Below are positions 1 through 5,816 of a DNA stretch of 6,894 nt, in pieces. The stretch covers positions 1-6,894 of the forward strand of contig DWXX01000061.1 in NCBI GenBank assembly GCA_019118985.1. Reading direction: 5' to 3'. Origin of the DNA: Candidatus Faecalibacterium faecipullorum (lineage in GTDB: Bacteria; Bacillota; Clostridia; Oscillospirales; Ruminococcaceae). The position numbers and the translations under genes are program-made. Every line of letters begins with the position of its first letter. Position 1 is the stretch's first letter. A model generated the notes under the pieces. The model made no database searches, was not told the origin of the DNA, and worked only from the letters and a program-made list of their open reading frames with translations.

Positions 1-424
1 GCACGTTCAGCCCGGCGATCCGGCCGGCGTCCTGGGTGGCCTTGCGCTGGCTGTCGTCAAAGTAGGCGGGGACGGTGATGACCGCGTCGGTCACCTTTTC
101 GCCCAGGTAGCTCTCGGCGTCGCGGCGCAGCTTGGACAGGATCATGGCGCTGATCTCCTGGGGGGTCAGGTCTTTGCCGTCGATGCGCACCCGGTAGTCG
201 CCGCCCATCCGCCGCTTGATGCTGGAGATGGTCCGCCCGGCGTTGGTGGCCAGCTGCCGTTTGGCCGCGCCGCCCACCAGACGCTCGCCGTCTTTGGTGA
301 AGGCCACCACCGAGGGGGTGGTGCGCTCCCCTTCCGCGTTGGTGATGACCACCGGCTTGCCGCCTTCCACCACCGCCACGCAGGAGTTGGTGGTGCCAAG
401 GTCGATCCCGATCACTTTGCCCAT
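1..424 (-). CDS. dnaK: DnaK (Hsp70 chaperone), N-terminal part, cut by window edge
   Basis: This is the first 141 residues of the cytosolic Hsp70 chaperone DnaK, an ATP-driven folding machine that works with DnaJ and GrpE. The visible protein opens with MGKVIGIDLGTTNSCVAV, the phosphate-1 loop of the actin-like ATPase domain. It continues with the ERTTPSVVAF segment, the catalytic lysine in ISSIKRRMG (Lys70) and the VTDAVITVPAYFDDSQRKAT stretch typical of all DnaK proteins. The rest of the ATPase domain, the substrate-binding domain and the lid lie beyond position 1. The ATG start is supported by homology to the very N-terminus and by an AGAGAGGA-type ribosome binding site about 7 bases upstream. 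The upstream neighbour is an SseB/Sel1 protein, not grpE, so this is not the classical hrcA-grpE-dnaK order on that side. No CIRCE operator is seen upstream. Identity is very secure. Confidence 0.96.
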   Translation of the reverse strand, partial: MGKVIGIDLGTTNSCVAVVEGGKPVVITNAEGERTTPSVVAFTKDGERLVGGAAKRQLATNAGRTISSIKRRMGGDYRVRIDGKDLTPQEISAMILSKLRRDAESYLGEKVTDAVITVPAYFDDSQRKATQDAGRIAGLNV

Positions 425-460
425 ATGTGTGTCCTCTCTTCTTGCCTGTTGGACTTGCCG

Positions 461-491
461 CGCCGCCGGGCGGACCGCTCCGCCCGGGGCG
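461..491 (-). other. GC-rich hairpin in the dnaK leader
   Basis: A perfect 9-bp inverted repeat (466-474 with 479-487, CCGGGCGGA/TCCGCCCGG) has a 4-base loop and can be extended by four more pairs (461-464 with 488-491) across one bulged base. It lies 37 bases upstream of the dnaK start codon. Read in the dnaK direction it is not followed by a T-run, so it is not a normal intrinsic terminator. It does not include the ribosome binding site. It may be an mRNA-stabilising 5' structure or partial attenuator; its role is unknown. Confidence 0.5.
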
Positions 492-506
492 CTTGTCGTT
501 CTTTTG

Positions 507-512
507 ATTGTA
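507..512 (-). promoter_or_regulatory. Possible -10 box for dnaK
   Basis: On the minus strand TACAAT matches five of six bases of the -10 consensus and lies in the 110-base gap between the SseB-family gene and dnaK, about 80 bases before the dnaK start. No convincing -35 box lies 16-18 bases upstream (GAGAAT at 17). dnaK may therefore also be transcribed from the promoter upstream of the SseB-family gene. No CIRCE (HrcA) inverted repeat or CtsR-type direct repeat is visible here. Weak call. Confidence 0.3.
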
Positions 513-533
513 CCGCAGCTTTATGGCGGATTC

Positions 534-1694
534 TCAGCTGAATTGTAAAGATTCTGTGTTCAGCTGCTCGGCCAGGCGCTGCAGCAGCTCCTGCAGATCG
601 GACGCCCCGGCGTACAGCTGCCGGACAAAGGCGTCCATCTCCTGTACGGCGGCCTTCAGCTCCTGCGCGGCCTCATAGTCGGCCTCCTCCTGGCAGAGCA
701 GGTGCAGCCCGTGCACCGCCTCGGCCAGCAGGCGGCCGGCCCGCTCGGGGTCGGTGGCGCGGGCTTCGGCGCGGGCCATCCGCAGGCAGACCACCGGCCA
801 GGTGGTGATGTCCATCTCGGTCTCGGCCATGGCCCGGGCCCGGCGGTAGGCCATCAGCGCACCGCCCGGGTCGGCGGGGGTGCGGGCGGTGCCGGCGGCC
901 AGGCGGTCCCCCAGCGCCACCTGCGCCAGAACGTCCCCGGCGGCGGCCGCCTTCTTCCACAGCGACAGGGCGCGGCGGCGGTCCCGTTTGGTGCCAAGGC
1001 CGTTGTCGCAGCAGTAGGCCATCCGGCGCAGCGCCTCGGCGCTGCCCTGGGCGGCCCCGGCCTCAAAGAGGGCCCAGGCGGCCCCCCACTCGCCGTCGCA
1101 GGCCAGCTGCCGGCCCTGCCTGACCTCGGCCTCGCCGGGGGCGTCCTCTTCGCTGCGGGCGTGCAGCAGCCCCCGCAGGATGCTCTTGTCCAGCGCGGCC
1201 GAGCGGCCCCAGGGGTTGACCACCACCGCCGACCGGTCTGCCGCGGCCAGGGTGTCCTCCATCACCTGCTGCAGGGGCAGCTCGGCCATGGGCAGGCCCA
1301 GGGTCACCGGGCTGCCGTCGGCCTGCTCCGGCGTGGTAAAGACGGGCAGCAGCTTCTGCCCTTTGGGGGTGTTCAGGGTCCACAGGTCGAGGCCGGCCGC
1401 TTTCTCAGCGGGGATGGGGTGCTCGGCCCAGCTGAACTGCGCCCGCTGCCCGTCGGGGTGCACCTGCACCGGCACAAGGACCCTGGTCTGCATCTGCAGG
1501 GCGTAGTTCAGGCTGCGGATCAGCCCCCAGAAGCGGTCCTCCCGCGCGCTGTCGTCGGCCTGGTAGAGCCGCTCGATGGCAAGCTCGACGGCGGGGCAGC
1601 CGGTGTAGAGCGGCCCGTACTGCGGCGCGGCGGCAGGGGCCTTCCTTCTGTGTTTGACCGGGCGGTACCGGGTGTGTTTTCTCCCATTTGGCAT
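534..1694 (-). CDS. SseB-domain and Sel1-repeat protein of unknown role
   Basis: A 386-residue protein, apparently cytosolic, with no signal peptide or membrane segment. The N-terminus is very basic (residues 1-20). Residues about 35-165 resemble the SseB N-terminal domain: a strand VLVPV near residue 72, KLLPVFTTPEQ at 114-124, and the end motif SAVVVNPWG at 155-163. Residues about 203-285 hold two Sel1/TPR-like helical repeats (ALFEAGAAQGSAEALRRMAY, then ALSLWKKAAAAGDVLAQVAL), usually protein-protein interaction surfaces. The C-terminal third is helical and rich in Glu, Ala and Leu. The start is supported by GAGGAGGA about 10 bases upstream and a strong promoter just before it. It lies 110 bases upstream of dnaK on the same strand, so cotranscription and a chaperone-related role are possible, but this is inference. 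SseB-family domains are poorly characterised outside enterobacteria, and no enzymatic motif is seen. Confidence 0.85.
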   Translation of the reverse strand: MPNGRKHTRYRPVKHRRKAPAAAPQYGPLYTGCPAVELAIERLYQADDSAREDRFWGLIRSLNYALQMQTRVLVPVQVHPDGQRAQFSWAEHPIPAEKAAGLDLWTLNTPKGQKLLPVFTTPEQADGSPVTLGLPMAELPLQQVMEDTLAAADRSAVVVNPWGRSAALDKSILRGLLHARSEEDAPGEAEVRQGRQLACDGEWGAAWALFEAGAAQGSAEALRRMAYCCDNGLGTKRDRRRALSLWKKAAAAGDVLAQVALGDRLAAGTARTPADPGGALMAYRRARAMAETEMDITTWPVVCLRMARAEARATDPERAGRLLAEAVHGLHLLCQEEADYEAAQELKAAVQEMDAFVRQLYAGASDLQELLQRLAEQLNTESLQFS

Positions 1695-1724
1695 CCTTTG
1701 CTGTCCTCCTCTGTATTCCCTCTC

Positions 1725-1753
1725 AGTATAGCAGGATTCGGGCGGTTTCTCAA
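1725..1753 (-). promoter_or_regulatory. Promoter of the SseB/Sel1 gene
   Basis: On the minus strand a -35 box TTGAGA (1753-1748, five of six consensus bases) and a -10 box TATACT (1730-1725, five of six) are separated by exactly 17 bases. The predicted transcript starts near 1718, giving a leader of about 24 nt that carries the GAGGAGGA ribosome binding site. It is divergent from the ABC operon promoter. Confidence 0.78.
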
Positions 1754-1803
1754 CAGGCTGGAGCGGCGCAGGGGCGCTTTTTTGCCAAAGCGGGCCGTTT
1801 CAT

Positions 1804-1833
1804 CTGGCAATTTCACCCCGGACACGGTATAAT
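1804..1833 (+). promoter_or_regulatory. Promoter of the ABC exporter operon
   Basis: A perfect TATAAT -10 box (1828-1833) is preceded at 18 bases by CTGGCA (1804-1809), which matches four of six -35 bases. The predicted start is near 1840. This also helps settle the first gene's start: an in-frame ATG at 1688 lies upstream of the promoter and cannot be the start on this transcript. Confidence 0.72.
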
Positions 1834-1860
1834 AGAAGATACTTGCACACCCAGTCCGGA

Positions 1861-1879
1861 AAGGAGCGGTATTCATTTG
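1861..1879 (+). promoter_or_regulatory. Ribosome binding site that selects a TTG start
   Basis: AAGGAG (1861-1866) lies 10 bases before a TTG codon at 1877 and 19 bases before the next in-frame ATG at 1886. The spacing favours TTG as the start of the first ABC gene. The protein then begins (f)M-NRMFSYLNGYKKE, which fits the usual short N-terminus before the first membrane helix. Confidence 0.65.
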
Positions 1880-3640
1880 AACCGGATGTTCAGTTACCTC
1901 AACGGCTATAAAAAGGAGAGCGTCATCGCCCCCCTGTTCAAAATGCTGGAGGCCTGCTTTGACCTGCTGGTGCCTCTGGTGATGGCCGACATCGTCAACG
2001 TGGGCATCGCCTCGGGCGACGCCGGCTATATCCTCGCGCGGTGCGGTCTGCTGCTGCTTTTGGCCATGGTGGGCCTCGGGTGCAGCGTCACCGCCCAGTA
2101 CTTCTCAGCCAAGGCGGCGGTAGGCTACGCCACGGCGCTGCGGCACGCCGTCTTTGCCCATATCCAGTCCCTCAGCTTTTCCGAGCTGGACACCATCGGG
2201 GTGTCCACCCTCATCACCCGGATGACCAGCGACATCAACCTGGTGCAGGGCGGGCTGAATATGTTCCTGCGGCTGTTTCTGCGCAGCCCCTTTGTGGTGG
2301 TCGGCGCGATGGTCTGCGCCTTCACCGTCAACGTGCGGGCGGCGCTGATCTTTGTGGTGACCATCCCGGCGCTGTCGGTGGTGGTGTTCACCCTCATGGC
2401 GGTGACAAGCCCCCTGTACAAAAAGGTGCAGGGCGGCCTGGACAAGGTGCTCGGCCTGACCCGCGAGAACCTGACCGGCGTGCGGGTGGTCCGCGCCTTC
2501 GGCAAGGAAGCAGCCGAGACCGAGCGGTTCGAGGCCACCAACGCCCGGCTGACCGGCCTGCAGCTGAAAGTCGGGCAGCTCTCCGCCCTGTCCAACCCCC
2601 TGACCTATCTGCTGATCAACCTGGCCATCGTGGCCCTGCTGTGGACGGGGGCCATCGAGATCAACGTCGGGGGGATGGCCTCGGGCGACCTGATCGCCCT
2701 GGTCAACTATATGAACCAGATCCTGGTCGAGCTGGTCAAGCTGGCCAATCTCATCGTGCAGATCAGCAAGGCCCTGGCCAGCGCCGGCCGGGTGCAGGCG
2801 GTGCTGGAGACAAAGCCGGGTATGGCCTTCCCCCAGGCGGTGGCGGGCCCCGCGCAGCTGCCGGCCGACCGCGCGGGCGAAGCCGTCCGCTTTGACCATG
2901 TGGGGCTGACCTACGCCGGGGCGGGCGCGCCGAGCCTGACCGGCATCACCTTCACCGCCCGGCAGGGCGAGACCATCGGGGTGATCGGCGGCACCGGCGC
3001 GGGCAAATCCAGCCTGGTCAGCCTCATCCCCCGCTTCTACGACGCCACCGAGGGCGCCGTCGAGCTGTTCGGCCGGCCGGCCGGCGCCTGGCCCCGGGAG
3101 CTGCTGCGGGGCCGGGTGGCCACCGTTATGCAGAAGGCGCAGCTGTTCACCGGCACCATCCGCTCCAACCTGCTCTGGGGCAGCCGCACCGCCTCGGACC
3201 AGGAGCTCTGGGCCGCCCTTGAGACGGCCCAGGCCGCCGACTTTGTGCGGGCCAAGCCCCTCGGCCTGGACGAGCCGGTGGAGCAGGGCGGCCGGAACTT
3301 CTCGGGCGGGCAGCGTCAGCGCCTGACCATCGCCCGGGCCCTTGTGGCAAAGCCGGACATCCTGATTTTGGACGACAGCGCCAGCGCCCTCGACTTTGCC
3401 ACCGACGCGGCGCTGCGCAAGGCCATCGCGGCCCTGCCCGGGGAGATGACGGTCTTCATCGTCAGCCAACGGGCGGCCAGCCTGCAGCACGCCGACCGCA
3501 TCATCGTGCTGGACGACGGGCACATGGTGGGCTGCGGCACCCACAGCGAGCTGCTGGACCGCTGCCCCGTCTACCAGGAGATCTACGCCAGCCAGTTCAA
3601 AAAGCCGTCTGAACTTGCGAAAGGGGGCGTCCGCGCATGA
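1877..3640 (+). CDS. ABC exporter half-transporter, degenerate-site subunit
   Basis: A 587-residue half-transporter with an N-terminal six-helix membrane domain (about residues 15-300) and a C-terminal ATPase domain (about 340-575). Walker A is GGTGAGKS (371-378), the signature is FSGGQ (475-479) and Walker B is DILILDD. The residue after the Walker B aspartate (500) is Asp instead of the catalytic Glu. The H-loop reads VSQR, with Gln531 in place of the switch His. The same substitutions are known in the degenerate-site subunits of heterodimeric exporters such as TM287 and BmrC. The canonical FSGGQ should complete the active site of the partner encoded next, with which it overlaps by ATGA. 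The likely job is ATP-driven export of a drug, lipid or peptide; the substrate cannot be read from sequence. The TTG start is chosen from ribosome binding site spacing and promoter position. There is no N-terminal peptidase domain, so a bacteriocin-processing exporter is unlikely. Confidence 0.94.
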   Translation: MNRMFSYLNGYKKESVIAPLFKMLEACFDLLVPLVMADIVNVGIASGDAGYILARCGLLLLLAMVGLGCSVTAQYFSAKAAVGYATALRHAVFAHIQSLSFSELDTIGVSTLITRMTSDINLVQGGLNMFLRLFLRSPFVVVGAMVCAFTVNVRAALIFVVTIPALSVVVFTLMAVTSPLYKKVQGGLDKVLGLTRENLTGVRVVRAFGKEAAETERFEATNARLTGLQLKVGQLSALSNPLTYLLINLAIVALLWTGAIEINVGGMASGDLIALVNYMNQILVELVKLANLIVQISKALASAGRVQAVLETKPGMAFPQAVAGPAQLPADRAGEAVRFDHVGLTYAGAGAPSLTGITFTARQGETIGVIGGTGAGKSSLVSLIPRFYDATEGAVELFGRPAGAWPRELLRGRVATVMQKAQLFTGTIRSNLLWGSRTASDQELWAALETAQAADFVRAKPLGLDEPVEQGGRNFSGGQRQRLTIARALVAKPDILILDDSASALDFATDAALRKAIAALPGEMTVFIVSQRAASLQHADRIIVLDDGHMVGCGTHSELLDRCPVYQEIYASQFKKPSELAKGGVRA

Positions 3641-5421
3641 GCAAGCAGCCTGCAAAGCCCAAAAAGAAGAACCCCCTCTCCACCGCCGAGAGCCGCGCGG
3701 CCCTCGTCCGGGTGCTCGCGTACATCCGGCCCTACCGCCTGTTTGTGGCTGCCAGCCTGCTGGTGGCGGCCGGCAGCGTGGCGGCCCAGCTGTACATCCC
3801 GCTGCTGTGCGGCGACGCCATCGACCTGATGGTCGGCCCCGGGCAGGTAGACCGCGCCGGGGTGTGGGGGATCATCATGGAGATCCTCGTCGTCATGGCC
3901 CTGGCGGCCCTGGCGCAGTGGGTGCTGAGCGTCTGCAACAACAAGATCACCTTCTCGGTCACCCGGGACCTGCGCAACGACGCCATCCACAAGATCCAGT
4001 CTCTGCCCCTGTCCTACCTGGACAGCCACCCCGCCGGCGACATCGTCAGCCGGATGGTGGCCGACGTCGACACCTTTGCCGACGGGCTTCTGATGGGCTT
4101 CACCCAGCTGTTCACCGGCGTGCTGACCATCTTTGGCACCCTGCTGTTCATGTTCCGTGAGAATGTGCTGATCAGCCTGGTGGTGGTGCTGATCACCCCC
4201 CTCAGCCTGGTGGTGGCCAGCTTCATCTCCAGCCACACCTACGGCTACTTCCACCGGCAGAGCGCCGTCCGCGGCGAGCAGACCGCCCTGGTCAACGAGA
4301 TGATCGAGGGCCAGAAGGTGGTGCAGGCCTTCGGCCACGAGGCGGAGAGCCTGGCCGCCTTCGACGAGGTGAACGAGCGCCTGGCCGACGTCAGCCTGAA
4401 AGCCACCTTCTTTTCCAGCCTGACCAACCCCGCCACCCGCTTTGTCAACAACATCGTCTACGCCGGCGTGGGGCTGGTGGGCGCCTTCTACGCCGCGGCG
4501 GGGGGCATCACCATCGGCCAGCTGAGCGTGTTCCTCAGCTACGCCAACCAGTACGCCAAGCCCTTCAATGAGATCTCGGGCGTCGTCACCGAGCTGCAGA
4601 ACGCCCTGGCCTGCGCGGCGCGGGTGTTCGCCCTGCTGGACGCCGAGGACCAGACCCCCGAGGCGCCCGACGCCGTCACCCTGCAGCCCGACGGGCGTGT
4701 GGCGCTGGAGGACGTCTCCTTCCGCTACCTGCCCGACCGGCCGCTGATCGAGCACTTCACCCTGAAGGTCAAGCCGGGGCAGCGGGTGGCCATCGTCGGG
4801 CCCACCGGCTGCGGCAAGACCACCCTGATCAACCTGCTGATGCGCTTTTACGACGTGGACGGCGGGGCCATCTCGGTGGCGGGCACCGACATCCGCAACA
4901 CCACCCGCGCCTCGCTGCGGGGCAGCTACGGCATGGTGCTGCAGGACACCTGGCTGCGGGCCGGCACCGTGCGGGAGAACATCGCCTACGGCCGCCCCGA
5001 CGCCACCGACGAGGAGATCGTCGCCGCGGCCAAAGCCGCCCACGCCCACAGCTTCATCCGGCGGCTGCCCGACGGCTACGACACCGTCCTGTCCGAAAAC
5101 GGCGGCAACATCAGCCAGGGCCAAAAGCAGCTGCTGTGCATCGCGCGGGTGATGCTCTGCCTGCCGCCCATGCTGATCCTGGACGAGGCGACCTCCTCCA
5201 TCGACACCCGCACCGAGGTGCGCATCCAGAAGGCCTTCGCCAACATGATGGAGGGGCGCACCAGCTTCATCGTCGCCCACCGGCTGTCCACCATCCGGGA
5301 AGCCGACGTCATCCTGGTCATGCAGGACGGCAAGATCGTCGAGCAGGGCACCCACGACAAGCTGCTGGCCCAGGGCGGCTTCTACGCCAAACTCTACAAC
5401 AGCCAGTTCGAGGGCGTATAA
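3637..5421 (+). CDS. ABC exporter half-transporter, catalytic-site subunit
   Basis: A 594-residue half-transporter, partner of the preceding gene. A basic N-terminus (KQPAKPKKKN) precedes six membrane helices (about residues 25-325), and the ATPase domain covers about 355-590. Walker A is GPTGCGKT (388-395), Walker B is MLILDE with catalytic Glu517, and the H-loop is VAHR with His548, all canonical. Its signature motif is ISQGQ (492-496) instead of LSGGQ. This is the expected counterpart of the degenerate Walker B and H-loop in the first subunit, as in TM288 or BmrD. The heterodimer should therefore have one hydrolytic site (Walker motifs of this subunit, FSGGQ of the first) and one degenerate site. 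The ATG lies inside the stop of the upstream gene (ATGA), with AAGGGGG 9 bases upstream, so translational coupling and equal stoichiometry are likely. Multidrug export is the usual annotation; the real substrate is unknown. Confidence 0.95.
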   Translation: MSKQPAKPKKKNPLSTAESRAALVRVLAYIRPYRLFVAASLLVAAGSVAAQLYIPLLCGDAIDLMVGPGQVDRAGVWGIIMEILVVMALAALAQWVLSVCNNKITFSVTRDLRNDAIHKIQSLPLSYLDSHPAGDIVSRMVADVDTFADGLLMGFTQLFTGVLTIFGTLLFMFRENVLISLVVVLITPLSLVVASFISSHTYGYFHRQSAVRGEQTALVNEMIEGQKVVQAFGHEAESLAAFDEVNERLADVSLKATFFSSLTNPATRFVNNIVYAGVGLVGAFYAAAGGITIGQLSVFLSYANQYAKPFNEISGVVTELQNALACAARVFALLDAEDQTPEAPDAVTLQPDGRVALEDVSFRYLPDRPLIEHFTLKVKPGQRVAIVGPTGCGKTTLINLLMRFYDVDGGAISVAGTDIRNTTRASLRGSYGMVLQDTWLRAGTVRENIAYGRPDATDEEIVAAAKAAHAHSFIRRLPDGYDTVLSENGGNISQGQKQLLCIARVMLCLPPMLILDEATSSIDTRTEVRIQKAFANMMEGRTSFIVAHRLSTIREADVILVMQDGKIVEQGTHDKLLAQGGFYAKLYNSQFEGV

Positions 5422-5442
5422 CCCCCGCCCCACCCCAAACCA

Positions 5443-5485
5443 CCGCCCTTCCCATACCCAGGAAGGGCGGGGGCTTGTCATTTGC
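5443..5485 (+). terminator. Terminator of the ABC exporter operon
   Basis: A perfect 10-bp inverted repeat (5443-5452 CCGCCCTTCC with 5461-5470) with an 8-base loop lies 21 bases after the operon stop codon. It is followed by G's and a moderately T-rich tail (CTTGTCATTTG). A second, mutually exclusive 9-bp pairing exists between 5422-5430 (CCCCCGCCC) and 5465-5473, which uses the same 3' arm. Confidence 0.75.
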
Positions 5486-5503
5486 TGTCCGATATGGTAT
5501 TTT
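5475..5503 (+). promoter_or_regulatory. Candidate promoter for the small-peptide gene
   Basis: TTGTCA (5475-5480, five of six -35 bases) and TATTTT (5498-5503, four of six -10 bases) are 17 bases apart. Transcription would start near 5510, leaving a leader of about 105 nt before the peptide start. The -35 box overlaps the tail of the upstream terminator. It is clearly weaker than the antisense promoter at 5817-5845, as expected for a toxin mRNA held in check by an abundant antisense RNA. Confidence 0.42.
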
Positions 5504-5540
5504 ATAGGCAGGCACTGTCGATCGAGCGGCAGCGGTGTGT

Positions 5541-5609
5541 CCTCCCTTGGTTTGCTTCGCATTTCCTCGGGGGGCTCTTCTTGCCCCCACTTTGACAAGA
5601 AAGGGGGGC
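5541..5609 (+). promoter_or_regulatory. Leader structures that could mask the peptide gene's ribosome binding site
   Basis: The Shine-Dalgarno stretch AAGGGGGG (5601-5608) can pair over 8 contiguous positions (one G-U) with CCTCCCTT at 5541-5548. A second element, GCCCCC at 5583-5588, can pair either with GGGGGC at 5570-5575 (6 bp, 7-base loop) or with GGGGGC at 5604-5609, which again covers the ribosome binding site. The leader therefore offers open and masked forms. Such long-range masking is known for several type I toxin mRNAs; here it is inferred from pairing by eye. Confidence 0.42.
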
Positions 5610-5615
5610 TTGCCC

Positions 5616-5717
5616 ATGGTCACACTTTCCGACCTGATTCAGGTCGGCATATTGGTTGTAGGCGTGATTGAACTGGTCCTCCATCTCATTGAGCTGGATA
5701 GGAACCGGCGGCAATAA
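5616..5717 (+). CDS. 33-residue membrane peptide, putative type I (holin-like) toxin
   Basis: The peptide starts MVTLSDLIQVG, has one continuous hydrophobic span (about residues 7-26, Ile/Leu/Val/Gly-rich with one Glu at 19) and ends in a charged tail, ELDRNRRQ. Size, single span and polar tail match small membrane-acting type I toxins of Firmicutes (Fst, TxpA/BsrG, the 'putative holin-like toxin' group). The MVT-x-x-D/E-L opening resembles holin-like toxin entries from gut Clostridia that I recall, but I could not search. The ATG is chosen because AAAGGGGGG lies 7 bases upstream; an in-frame ATG at 5535 lacks a comparable site and would add a non-conserved-looking Pro/Arg-rich extension. The predicted effect is insertion in the cytoplasmic membrane and depolarisation when overproduced. 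An antisense RNA promoter faces it from downstream, the main reason for calling it a toxin. Alternative: a harmless small membrane protein. Confidence 0.66.
   Translation: MVTLSDLIQVGILVVGVIELVLHLIELDRNRRQ
5629..5647 (+). repeat. Perfect 9+1+9 palindrome inside the peptide gene
   Basis: CCGACCTGA T TCAGGTCGG is a perfect inverted repeat covering codons 5-11 of the 33-codon gene. It begins 11 bases after the start codon. In mRNA it would fold as an 8-bp stem with a 3-base loop, or a 7-bp stem with a 5-base loop, within the ribosome footprint of initiation. It could restrain translation or be a protein-binding dyad in DNA. Confidence 0.5.
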
Positions 5718-5762
5718 AAAAGAAGTAACCGCGTTAAGCTCCCCAGCTGACGGTTACTTCTT
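5716..5762 (-). terminator. Terminator of the antisense RNA
   Basis: A perfect 12-bp inverted repeat (5720-5731 AAGAAGTAACCG with 5751-5762) has an inner AGCT-CCCC-AGCT mini-stem (5737-5748). On the minus strand it is followed by TTTTTTATTG. On the plus strand the tail is only CTTCTTGTAG, so termination should be much stronger in the antisense direction. In the sense mRNA the same hairpin sits directly after the peptide stop codon. Confidence 0.75.
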
Positions 5763-5769
5763 GTAGCCT

Positions 5770-5808
5770 AAAGGGGGGACCACCGTTGAGATCGGCGGTG
5801 CCCTTTTT
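5770..5808 (+). terminator. Terminator of the membrane-peptide mRNA
   Basis: An imperfect hairpin pairs GGGGGACCACCG (from 5774) with CGGCGGTGCCC (5793-5803), with two internal mismatches (A-C and G-G), a 7-base loop and a TTTTTC tail at 5804-5809. It would end the sense transcript almost exactly at the predicted start of the antisense RNA (5810). On the minus strand the A-C mismatch becomes a G-U pair, and the hairpin forms the 5' stem of the antisense RNA. Confidence 0.7.
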
Positions 5809-5816
5809 CTATGTCT

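Larger units (their letters stand above)
5715..5810 (-). ncRNA. Predicted antisense RNA (type I antitoxin)
   Basis: A perfect consensus promoter on the minus strand (5845-5817) predicts a start near 5810. The first strong intrinsic terminator downstream is the hairpin 5762-5720 with a six-T tail ending near 5715, giving an RNA of about 95 nt. It has no start codon with a ribosome binding site and no plausible reading frame. It is fully complementary to the 3' UTR of the membrane-peptide mRNA, from just after the stop codon to that mRNA's own terminator. The RNA would contain two stem-loops (5808-5770 and 5762-5720) joined by a short single-stranded linker (about 5763-5769) that could seed pairing. 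By analogy with RatA acting on txpA, it would pair with the toxin mRNA 3' end and trigger RNase III decay. The existence of the RNA is inferred from signals, not measured. Confidence 0.66.

Noticed and set aside
425..533. CIRCE (HrcA) or CtsR operator upstream of dnaK
   Set aside because: No TTAGCACTC-N9-GAGTGCTAA-like repeat or tandem GGTCAAA-like heptamers occur. The only inverted repeat is the GC-rich 466-487 stem, which matches neither consensus.
702..1832. A 376-codon plus-strand frame opposite the SseB/Sel1 gene
   Set aside because: Low-complexity Gly/Ala/Pro/Val composition, no ribosome binding site and no domain. The minus-strand protein has recognisable SseB and Sel1 features and a strong promoter.
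3583..5598. A 671-codon open frame on the minus strand antisense to the second ABC gene (and a 516-codon one at 2105-3655)
   Set aside because: These are GC-rich shadow frames. Their translations are His/Gln/Gly/Asp-rich with no domain, while the plus-strand frames contain complete ABC motifs, ribosome binding sites and operon overlap.
5535..5615. In-frame N-terminal extension of the small membrane peptide from ATG 5535
   Set aside because: No Shine-Dalgarno sequence fits the ATG at 5535, the extension is Pro/Arg/Cys-rich and unlike a membrane peptide, and the strong AAAGGGGGG lies 7 bases before ATG 5616. The same region contains the pairing elements expected of an untranslated leader.
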